From contig OZ034977.1 in the NCBI GenBank assembly GCA_964030785.1, positions 34,051,152 to 34,115,151 of the forward strand: a DNA stretch of 64,000 bases, in the 5' to 3' direction. Made by a program: the position numbers and the translations under genes. Below the pieces are notes generated by a model that made no database searches, had not been told where the DNA came from, and was given only the letters and a program-made list of their open reading frames with translations. Shown in pieces: positions 1-11,900 of the stretch. Within the stretch, counting starts at the first letter, position 1. Each line of letters begins with the position of its first letter. This DNA comes from Siderastrea siderea (Eukaryota > Cnidaria > Anthozoa > Scleractinia > Rhizangiidae).

Positions 1-539
1 AGCCGCCCAAACGAGAGCGAGAGTTTGACCTCTCATAAACTCCGTAAACTCTCTTCGATTGACCAGTGCTTAAACTAAATAAAACTAAAAAGTGTAGACT
101 TACGGGAAGAGAAAGCGAACTCCGACCGTTTTTATGTTGGCAATAAGCTCGTTTACAACTTCAGAGCTGCAAACATGACAAAGAAAAAAGATTACGGCAC
201 GAAATTAAATAAAAATCGTATGTACTTTCCTCGCGCTTGTCCGCCATCTTGAATTTTGCTGCAGAGAATATTGTTATGAAATGCGATCCAATGTTTTGAT
301 CGATGACGTTTCGTGACGTAGAACAATTGTTTTCGTTTCTTCCAGAACTGGTATCCTCCCGAACTGCTAAATGACAACAAATGTGGAACATAATGATCTA
401 CACATATTTACAATTTTATTGCTGACCAAGGACCAAAGGAAAGTGTGTCTTTTTTTCCTGTGGGTAACTACAGGATCTTTCATAAATTATAACAAGATTG
501 ATTAAAAATTAGTTATAATTCTCTTTTTGTTTCACATAG
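1..539. other. SLC37A3-like intron (partial), nothing recognised
   Basis: Lies upstream of the first visible exon and ends in its acceptor. Short open frames on the minus strand at 161-391 have no recognisable domain. No earlier SLC37 exon is seen here. Confidence 0.5.
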
Positions 540-599
540 CATCATGCTGAAGTTTTTCTTGGTGCAATGGATACTACCTTCCTCTTGGCTTATGCTGTG
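540..599 (+). CDS. SLC37A3: SLC37A3-like exon a (first visible)
   Basis: Acceptor cacatag before 540 and donor gtaagg at 600. Reads HHAEVFLGAMDTTFLLAYAV, a membrane-segment stretch of the N-terminal half of SLC37 proteins. Phase 0 at both ends. Confidence 0.9.
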
Positions 600-3500
600 G
601 TAAGGCCACTGCAGTTTTACAATCCAGAACTGATGTACATGTACTAACAGTCTAACATCTTGTATCGCATTCCAGTGTACTCTTTTGATTGCATTATTTT
701 GCATTATTTATTGTGTTTATGATCTGCAAGCATAGCTTAAATTTATCCAACTTCAGTTTTAACAGATATAATGTACTATCAGCTTACTCTTGCTGCATGA
801 ATTCTTGTTTGGTGAACTTGATTTTGAGTGATGCCTAAAAGGCTTCCAATGATAACATGAGGGTTCTTAATCAGTTTTTCGTAGAATTGATTTTTTTGCA
901 AATTGTACGTCATACTGGTCGCAAAATGACTCGTGACTCATGTTTGAAAATAATAATATTAATGTAGAATGGTGTTAGATATTTAATTGTTGACTACTGG
1001 GCTAAGTTTTTTAGGAGTGACTTGCCGACAAAGGCCTGTTAAGCAAATAGATTATAATTTTATTTGTCCATAGAAAATATGAATGGCTAGTCATATGTCA
1101 TAGACTTACTTGTAACTAAAATAATTATTTAATAATATATTAACTATATGAAAAATGTAAGGTAATTAAAAACAAACAAACAAAAGTACCCAGTAATTCT
1201 ATTTTCAAGGAAACTTAATATGTGATCACTGTTTGTCAGCAAGCAGCTGACGATGTTTGAAGTGATGTTCCAATCAACCCTTGTATGATCCCAATTTATT
1301 TAGGAACATTTGCGAGTGACAGTAGGTGGGTATTTACTCCATGTTCCCCAGCATATTTTTTGAGAATGCCATCAAAAAAGATGAAGTCAAGCATGCAGCT
1401 ACATTGTAGTTTAGCTGTCTATAAAATACTAACAGTTTCCTCTGAAAATGGCTATGGTAACCATGATTGCTCACCTAAATCTTGTTTGGCAATTTATTCT
1501 GTTTTGCCTTTTGTCAATAAAATATTCATTCTTCTCAATTATTTAGACAATTTTGAGTGGTCCCACCAAGTCAGGATAATCAAAGTTTGACTGTGTATTT
1601 TAAGTATCCCCTGGTTTGTCTTCATTAATTATTTATAATAAGATATTGCCTTTTTTGCTAACTAAAACCTTGTGCTTTTCCACAGGGTCTGTACATAAGT
1701 GGAATTTTGGGTGACAGGTATGATGATTTTAGACCATTATTTCACAGAATGTTTCACCAAATCTGAGTGGTGCTTCTAATTGGTTTGCCGTACTGTTTCA
1801 AATTTATTTTAACCAATCTAAATTTATTACTGTATGGACCTGGATTATGCTATTTCATTCAAAATAATAAGTGTTAATACACCACATAATTTATGTTGCT
1901 TTATGTATGGGCCATTAGTGCCAGTGTTTTCAAGCAGTGCACTATGTACATTTGGGATATGTTTTGCACAGACATTCAGTTGTTCCTTGGATGAATTTAT
2001 CACAGGAATGCAGTTGTAGCACAAGACTTAATAATCTAAGGCTTCTTCAACAATTGCAGCCCTTGGCCCAGTTGCATAAAGCAACTTAAGGAGGCTCGAA
2101 AGGGTTTTTAGCTGCGCGTGCGTGTAGCCTACACTCGACATAGCAAGAATGCACGCGTTAGCTGAGTGAATCCAAATTTCTATTTATTAATAAGTCGCGC
2201 GCGCAAAATACCGGAAATTAAATGCCACGTAAAATTGCCGAAACCGGAAATAAAACTTGTACGAAACATTTATTTTTATCCGCAATTTTGCTCGGTGACC
2301 CATCCTGATTTTTTGCATGCGTGTAACACTAAGTGTGCCAATTCAAATAGAAGCTTTTGGAAGAACCTTATTCAGGGGAATTTTTTGTAATTCATAAAAT
2401 GGCTTTTTCGATGTAACTTATTTAATTCTACTGAATAACTTTTTGCTATACCGTCAGAGAAGTTAAAGAATTTAGAGAGCTTTCTAAAAATGCAATAAAA
2501 AGGGTAGGTCACTGACTTAGTTTTTCGGATAATATTATTGGCGAAAACTGAAATTTGGGGGTCTTTTTGTGACCTTTAGGGTTGTCATGGTAATGGTTAT
2601 GACGTCACAACCAGCCTTAAAGTACTGCCCGACAAAAGAATTGTCAAGATATTCATAGATTGCCCACTTGCTCAGAAATACTTCCTTGTAATCTTTCCTC
2701 GTTTGAAAAGGTTTATAGCATTTTTTTTAAAAAACCCTTTCGAGCCACCTTAAAGTGCCTATGAAATTATTTCAGTTTTTCGATTTCTGAAAGGTTTCAC
2801 CTTATGTGGTCTCAAACTGAAGGGTTTTAAGGGTTCGAAACGATGCGAAACAATTTTTTTAGCGCATGAAAGTTTTGTTCGTCGCGCCGAAAAGTGGTTC
2901 TTTTTGCCGCGCGGCCAAAACGATCATGTTACAACATTGTGACGTAGAAATGATGACTCAGTGCTGCGGGCATAATGGCCGATAAGGAAAGCGAGAAGAA
3001 AATTACGTGGCCAGAGGCCCCAATATGATGAGTTGTAAGAATAAGCAGTTCACTAAAAACGTGAGTTTGCACAATTTCTCTTCCGAACCAGATAGGCGGA
3101 ACAAATGGACAAAATTCGTCCGCAGACATCGACCGGGTTGGAATCCTTCCAAACAATCTCATCTATGCTCCGTGCACTTCGAGGAGAGTTGCTTTGAACG
3201 TATGACAGTATGTAAAATGACAGGCCAAACACGACTCCCGCTAGTCGCTTAAGTTATTCTAACCATTCCAAATAGAGCTTTCTTAGTACATTCGCAACAG
3301 CCTTGTCCCTCTGATCAAGGTGATCTAAAGGCGACACAATTGTGCCGGTGTGGTTGACCTATTGATCAAGAGATGTAAACTGTGATATAAACTATTTGGA
3401 GGGTTTTAAGTTACGTTCTTAGAGCTGTTTTAAGTCTCTGTGCCGTTGTGTGTGCTAGCTCTTTGGCAATTAGTTAGCTTTTTGGGCTCAGATTAATTGC

Positions 3501-5919
3501 AAGATTCCTTAAAGCCGCTTAAAAGAGTGATGTTTTCTGAATGATCCCAAGTTTCTAAGTCCGTGATCAGATGTCTGCTTGTGGTTATGTGTAAGACATG
3601 CAACTTTCTTTATCACAGATGAGGTATAGAGTGTCTAAAGGATCCAAGTTATTCTGAGACTATTGCAGTCTCCTTTGATCAAGTGGAAGCTACGGCTTCT
3701 TGCGCTGTCGTTTTGACTCCACTTTCAAGACTCTGCAACATCGCGTTGTAATCGTCATGCTGCGTTATGCACTTTATCCGGCCGTTCAGTGCTGCCATCA
3801 AAGGTCAACTTTTGTCGAGCCTGTAAGACTTCCCAGCAACGTTCATCGATATTCTAGAACACTTGTTAGCTGGTCAGTGTTGCACTGACCACAGTCGCAC
3901 CTGAAAAGCAGATAATGCAAATCACAAGGGTCAAAATAATGAAAATGTGCTCTATCTGACAGTCACTAATTAAAAAGTAAATGAGTCTGTACATGTAGGA
4001 ACGTGCAGATGAAAACAACTGACGCTGGCTAACTTTCAAAGGCTCCAAAGTTTAATCCTATTGTTAAGAGGCTATAATCCAAGGAAAAGCATTCTTACCA
4101 TTCGTCTAGCAGCTTTTCTCCTTCGAATCTCGTTCGTAAATTAGGTGGTGTTAGGCTATCTGCATCTTCTTCGTTGTCTTCACTTTCATCGCTCGAGCGG
4201 CCAAGCGGTTTGTCTTGATACGGCTCAACCAAATCACTCACGACCACTTCATTCGAATCAGAATGATCAGAAGCATCCTGGCTATCTTCAGACACCGAAA
4301 GAGAAACGCAATCGTCGCTGTCCGCCATTTGTGACAAAGTAAAAAACAGCTTTTATCAACCACCACACTAGAGAGTCCAGGGGAATTTTGGCTTATAAAC
4401 AAAGTGATGATCATCGTTCCTACGTCATTGTTTCTCGACTTGTCCCAGTCCCCCCCAAAAATAGGCGCCAGGTTTGAACTGAGAGTTCGCATCTTTGAGC
4501 AGCTGAAAATCTGGTATTCCTTTTGGTTACCTGAAAATGGTAATTATCATATGACCCGTACGGACCCGCGCGCAATTTCCTTTGAAAACCATATGGAAAA
4601 AAGTCCCGTATGAGGGCCGTACGCCTCGCTCTAGCAGGGCCGGAAAAAGCCGTACGGCCCTACTAGAAAAGCGTACGGCCCCGCTACTGCCGCAAGATGA
4701 CGGGATTGGGACCAGTTGATTCCACAGCTTTGAATTCAGATGAACGATAGTTAAGATTTTTCTAAAAAGCAAAGAATGTCCAACATGTTTATTAAAACTT
4801 TACTATCTAGAAAGCGATGTAGTTTGCAGGCGCAAAAATTAAACCAAAACGTGTTTAAACTTGGCAAATGATGAAGAAATACTCCTGACAACAACAATAA
4901 AATCGAACTAAAAGCCGTCAAAAACTGAAACAACATAATCGGACAAAGACGTATCCTGGTTTGAAGTCATGATAAACATTGAAGAAAAAATGCAAATGCG
5001 AAGTAAACTCAAATTTCTTTTTCTGTTGCGTAATTTTTAAATCACAACAAACAAAATGCGAGTACATGTTTACGACTAACCTGGCAATGACACAGTTTCC
5101 CGCTTGTTTTCACGAAGCATTTTAAGCACAATTTGGACATCAACTGTAATGCAGAGCTCAACATCGTCGAGGAACTAGCGAATTCAAGGACTAAGCAGCA
5201 ACAGCAGACGTTCATGAATCCTACGATCCGTGGTAAACTAAACAACTTGAAGCCGAAGGGAAACGAAGCGTAGCAAAATACTGAACTGCCTGTACAATCC
5301 CTTTCCAAGTCTTTATGTAGTTTCATAAATTAAGATCTAATGTTGTTTTTAACATCCAAAATCCTTGGTGGAAAATTAATTAATCCTCTCGTTCAAACCA
5401 ATTGTGAATTTCGACTCAGAAGAAACGTCGCTAAGTTGTTCAATCAGGATAAATTCAGTCTTCGCTGAGAGATGAGCACGACTAGCCGAAACGTCGTGCA
5501 AATTCTTTGTTGTAGTCCTTCATAAACGTTTCCTTCGAAATTTCTACTAACTGCAATCGTGTACGAGGAATTTAGTCGGATTTAAATCTTCTTGGAATGG
5601 AGCTAAAACTCGGAGATTTGGTTGACAATTTTAACACAAGTTCAAAAATTTTGTACGCACATCGCAGTTCAAATGCACTTTACTGGCTTCCCAAACAAAT
5701 TACAAGCTACCATTGGCTTTTCAAAATGCGCGCGAAACGGGCCGCCGCGTCTGTATCCACGAAAGAAAGACAAAAAAAAAATGCAGTGGTCATATGATAA
5801 AATGCTTATTGACTGAGTTAGGTCGGGCCGGACGGGAAAATATTTGGCTCTCGGTCAGGACGCACGGACCTCGCTACGCTCGGTCCGTACGTCCTGACCT
5901 CGAGCCAAATATTTTCCCC

Positions 5920-5951
<32 letters not shown>

Positions 5952-8900
5952 TTATTTTCGTTCTTTGCATAAAATAAAATACAGAAAAACACCAAAAAAG
6001 AAATAATTTCATAGGCACCTTAAGATTAAGTGGGAATCTCTGCAACTATTCCCAGTGTTCCGGTGGTTTTTCTTGCATGCTATTACGGATAAATCAGCAG
6101 AAGGTGGATTAAAGAGTATAGGAAACATAATGACAGGGTGAAAAAATCCTCCAGAAAACAGGGAGCAGTTGCAGAAATTCCCACTTAAGAGCACCCAAGT
6201 TCAAACGTGGAAAAATTCCTATTTTTTTAAACATTGACAAGTGAACAAGACTATATGAAAATAATCCTCAATAGCTTTCATTTAAATGGTAACAATGAAG
6301 GACTTCATCATTAGGTTTAAACATTAGCACCACATTTCATGACTCAAGTTTTGACTCTCTGAGTCAAAGCATTAACAGAGCTCCATGTAGTACTGTTTCT
6401 CTTTACAGGAAGTTCAGTACAATAAGTTTTTTTTTACAGTTTGGTATTTCTTTTTCATAGATTTAACTTAACTAGAGTCTTAGCATTTGGAATGTGTTCA
6501 TCAGCAGTAATGGTAAGAGAACATGAGTTTTTTGTCATATTTTTTCCTGTCACGGTTTTCCATTTCAACCCAAACAGCTCATACTGTGTGAAAACTGATC
6601 CTTACTTTCCCCCTGTAGTGGTCCTTTAGCATCTTTCATACTGGCTGTGATATCTCTCTACAGCATTCCTAATGCTTGTGCAAACTGTAACAATTTGAAA
6701 GCCAACTTTTACAAGATCAACTATCTGATAAGAATAGCCCTTATGCATGTCTATGTCATCCTCGCCAAGTTCAACACCTGAGCCTCGCTTTTGAAGTGTG
6801 AACTTGCTAAGTTTTTTTAATAAATGAGTTCCCAAATCAGGAAAATTGAAAACAATGTACTCGGGCAAAAACAGTTCCAAGTTGCCAAAGGGTTGCAAAT
6901 AATTTTGTACAAACTAAGCTTGGTGGTAAATAATTTCTAACTGGTGGCATAACATGCATAAAGCCCATTCAAGGATGGCTTGCAAAAACCCAACTTAGTT
7001 ACATTGTATTATATACAATGTAGTTTAGTCAATTTCAAAGTATGTGAGATCGAGAGTTGTATGTAGATTGTTTACAGTGCAACTACATCAACTGATCGGG
7101 CTGTGTAGACAACATTTTGAGAGGAAGTTTTACATTAGCCAGCCAGAAGTTGAGAACAGAACAATGACATGGCTACAAATTCTTCTTGACAAGTTGATAT
7201 TTTGAATTGAATGATATGTTTAGAGCCCTCTGAGTATCCATAAAAATTTGTCTCAGAAATGTAAGTCTGTATTCTTTTATTTGTGGTAGGTATTCATGTT
7301 TGGAACAGTGAGCAAATGGATAGGAGTTTATAACATTTGGTATTATGGAGTGTTTATGGCACTGAATGGTGAGCCGGAATATTTTTTTCTACAATGCACA
7401 ATAATTAAATACAATGCCAATGCTCAGAGTAACACAGACTGTGGACGACTGACTAGGGATAACCAAATGGCCCCACGTTCATGACAGTGTTAGTACCCTT
7501 GGTTACTACCGTAGACTCCAGCTATCGTGAACATGAAGGGAAGCCAAAAATTGTTCAAGATAAGGGAATTTCAAGATAGCGAGTAGTAAAGGTAAGATTG
7601 AATATCAACCAAGAGAAAGGAGCTTCAGTTCAAGATAACAGGGGTTTCCTGTGGTATTCCAAAAAAAAACACACATGCTATAAGTCAGGTCTGACCAGCC
7701 GAAGAGATGTGTTCTTTGTTGTCTAGGCGGGGTTTCAAATCTGAGACACAGAGGAGGCGTGTGGGAGGATCCTAAGCCAGACAATTAGTTCCCCGTTTTC
7801 TCCTCGGCGGGGGGAGGGTATGGCTACGCGTAGGCTATATTTTAATGACAGTGATATTATTTAAGGCTCACTCCAGTTGTATGCCTACAGTACTATGTGG
7901 TGAGTTTCTTATGACTGGTAATTTTTGTCAGGTCTCCTTCAATCCACTGGTTGGCCATGTGTGGTAGCAGTCATGGGAAACTGGTTTGGAAAAGCAGGGT
8001 AAATGAACTAAGTTAAGATAATGGATAATGAGCAATATTGGTGGCTTAGGCCTTTCCAGTGCCAAATGTGATTTAAGGTGGCTCGAAAGGGTTCCGGTTT
8101 TTTTCGATGCATTATATTTGGGAGTTAAAATATTTAGGTTAGAGTTGGCCAATCATGATCAAATTTTGCCACAAAATAATGATAATATCAAAGTGTCAGT
8201 TTTTTGGAGATTCCTTAAGAAATTTGTTGCCATGGCAATGCAGTTGGGTTTTGAAGTATGACCATAAAATAGAGATATCCTGAGTTTGCTTGAAAATTTG
8301 ACGGTGAAATTTCTTTTAATTTTGCATACGGCCTTTGATTCTAATAAGCTACCTAAGGATTAAGTTTAAGAAAATTCTGTCGAAAACTTTCAGCAAAAAA
8401 CACTTTTTTTAAAATTTACCTTTAACTTTTCTCCCGTCCGACAGAATTTTTTCAATTTCGCTTGAAAAACTCTTTGGGCATAGAAGAGTTTACATGCAAA
8501 AAATCAAAGAAATTTACCGAGCGGAAGCGGAATTATGTTCTTCCCGAGTTACAAAATTTTGAAAATTTCAACACGACAAGATAGGCAATTGCGCATGTGC
8601 AGAAATTGTCACGTCACTCTCAGCACACGGTTTCAAGTCTGTTTATTCCAGGTTTATTTCATTGGGCGTTTCTTTCGCCCTGATGACTCTCTTTACGTTT
8701 GAAAAGATGACGTTTTGGGTGGATCGGTGCTTGTCGAAGAACATTACTTCATTTGTTTTCAAATCTTTGGACCATTGGCACCAAAAAAAGCGGAATGTTT
8801 TCCTCCTCGTGCAGATTGATTCTTTCTCAAGTGAATTCATCGGCACTTCGTTCAGAATGGCGACTAATGCTTCTTTTACACCTTGGGAACAAAGATTGTC

Positions 8901-11900
8901 TTAATCCTGGTAAGACAGGCTGCTTTCTGTACTTGTTTTGATTTATCGTCTACCTGAAGAGCCTATTTGAACTCCGTGAAAACAAGTTAGCTCTAAATGT
9001 TTGCAAATGTTCACAGCATTCGTTCACAATATCGTGTTTTCGAAAGCGGTGGTGGATTTTAGTTTACTGTTTATACCACTGTACAATTATTTACAAGTCA
9101 ATGATTCTTAACCTAAACGAGGATTGGAAACGTATGTGATGGAGAGCAAGAACTTCTACCAAAGTGGAATGTGCTTGAAAATCTTTATTAAAAACAACGG
9201 AGTTTCGAAAATACTGACATCAGGCAAGGTTTTCCTTCAACGGAGTTCAGGATTGAGCAACGAGTACATGGACACCACTTTGGGATTATATGTCTTGTTT
9301 TACAGGAGCAATGGACAGAATTAACAAAAAGACAACATTAGTTTCCGACTATAAAAACAATACCTTGAAGGAGTCCCTTATGTAGAGGTATGTATTCAAG
9401 CGAGGACAAAACTATCTTTGATGATCTTTGATAAGTGTCAATGTTGTCAAGAATTTTCTGTTGATGAAACTTATTCGACTGATTTCCTTTCGCTGTCGAT
9501 CAAAACTCCATTTAAAGAACCGCTTTGAAGGTTTGAAGAATTGTTTTCGCCCCAGGAAAAACCAATAAAAGTCAAATTATCAATATTACCAGTTCGGCAA
9601 GATAGAAACCATTTCTTTTATCAGAACATTTGGAGTATTTCGCACCAAACGAATTTACAAAACATAGCGCACGGTGAATGTTTTGAAATTATTCTACAGG
9701 TAGGTTTTTGTGCATTACAGAAAAAAAACGTATTACCACCAAACTATCGCACTATCACTTAATTAAGCAAATAAGGGAACACTAATCTTTTATTCGGAAA
9801 TGTGGAGTATTTCCCAGAAAACTAACTTGAAAAAAAATGCAGTTAAATGCAATTTAACGGAGTTGACAGAGCTGAATAACGTCTGCGCATGTCATCGGTT
9901 CGCGCGGGGAAACTGGGGATGACAACTTGAAACCATAGCAACATGTACGTAAAATGGCGGAATTTTTGAAAATATGAAAAGTGCCGAGGTTTTTTGCTTC
10001 AGTTAAGACTTTGGTAGACCAGCTAAGCCTAGAACTTTCGACAAAGACCAAACGATAGTATAGCTTAAACATATCTCCTGAACACAACATTTTCATACCT
10101 GAACACAAACCGAAATTTTACCGCGAAGTCAAGAGCCCGTGCCGCGAAAATGCGGCTCGTGCAGCTGGCTGTGTTACATATTATCTTAGTGAGTGCGTTG
10201 TTCACGGAAACTTCCGGCAAGCGTCCTGTTTTGGGTGTATTAGGCCCCCAGCTGCACTGTGCCTCCGGAGACTTAGCTTGTCTAAAACATCGCCGATCGA
10301 TCGAGCGTCAGGACAGTCGCTGGTTGATCTGTGAGTCCTTTACTAAAAGACCATCAAAACAATTTCAGACATTGCTGTAATTTCCAGTCCGCCTTTTTAA
10401 GATTTTGAACAGCCACGGAAAAGGAAAAGAGAATCATCATTTCACTGGAGTTGACACCATTTTAAAAAGCCCTGTACAGACACCAGACAACCGCTCCAGA
10501 AAAGAGTATTATGTCGAAAAGCAATGAAGCAGTTTACTGATAAAACAGCCCTGGACTCTTGAAGGACCTCCTTGCTTGTATTACGGGCAGTCAAAACTTT
10601 TCCAGCAAAAGAAAAGAGCTACCAGGACAGTCATTTACCTCTGTTTCACATAATTGAGGACTATTTTAGGTAACATATTATGATTTAATTTAACTGGAAG
10701 ATGGGTTTTTAATTCAGTTAAAGTTCACAGGTGATGTAACACTGGAAACAAATTTTCTAAACTTCTTGACAGACTACATTACAAGGACTGCATTACAAAA
10801 GGAAAGTGGACTCTATGCAGCTAGTTGTGCCATATCCTTGAGGGGGTTGTCCATAGGTCAGATTTTTAGGATACAGCACCACACTCAGGACAATAGTTCA
10901 CCCTTTGGTGACTTCCTTCAAAATAGTTATTTTTGGGATGTTTTCATTACTTGACGACTGGTCCTTTGCTTTTCATGCAATTGATTTTGCCATCCAATGA
11001 GTCACTTTACAGCTAAATAAATGAACATCGAGAATATGTTGGTTCATTTTTAATTGCTTTTACTAACTAATTTTAAATGGTAATTAAAGTGCCACGCAAC
11101 ACACACTCTTAATATCGCATAAATTACCAGCAGATGTCTTTCTTTACAGGAAACTGAAAACTGGTAAAAGAAAAGTTGCAGTTTATAATGTATTGCAGAT
11201 CATCTCTAAAAAAATGAATGAAATATTCTGAAAACTGACATAATTATGGCAATAAAGTCCCGGACTTGACCCTTCAAGTGCACAATATTTGTTTGAAAAA
11301 AAAAACTGGATTATTGCAAAGCTGATCTCAGGATGTATGGGCCTGTCAAATCCTAGATACAAATAAAAACTATTCACAAGTGGGAAATGTACAGATTTTT
11401 ATTTAAAAGAAGCTCTGCATACACCACCAGTCATGTGAGCCCCTAAATTCAGCACATGGAAAAAACAGGGTGATCTACTGAGAACCAGTGGTATAACACT
11501 ACCTCTGGGATTTCAAGGAAGCCCTACCCTTACATCAAACACCTATACAACATGGAAATGTCCAGAAATCAGTCACAGTGAGGAAAATGTTTGCTGTGTA
11601 TGAATCATCTTGAGTTTTAGCTTTAGGTGTGGTGGGCAGTACAGCTGGTGGGGCTGTGGGAGAATCACTGCGACGACACCTTCCACTGTCCCCATTTCAC
11701 TCTTGATGGCCTCTGTTGACTTAGTTCTAAGTTCTTCTTATACTTCCTCTTCTGCAGGGCCTGCTGGTTATTTCTCACAAATAAAAAAAAACCAAGATCC
11801 TGTATCATATCATGATCTGCATGTTTACCAGAACACTCCCCAGCACTAAAGCATTTTCCTTGGAATCTGAGTCACTGAAAAATAAACATTTACCATAAGC

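Larger units (their letters stand above)
2754..6019. mobile_element. Kolobok-like TIR element carrying THAP and P2X7-ballast-like exons
   Basis: About 20-bp TIRs: AGTGCCTATGAAATTATTTC at 2754, with its complement ending at 6019 (first base differs). TTAA flanks at 2750-2753 and 6020-6023. Inside are a THAP zinc-finger exon on plus (2975-3252), P2X7-ballast-like exons on minus (4099-4337, about 3682-3900) and a palindromic repeat (5807-5948). TTAA duplications plus a THAP domain are the established combination for the Kolobok superfamily. No catalytic transposase domain was found, so the element is probably defective or carries passengers. Confidence 0.65.
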
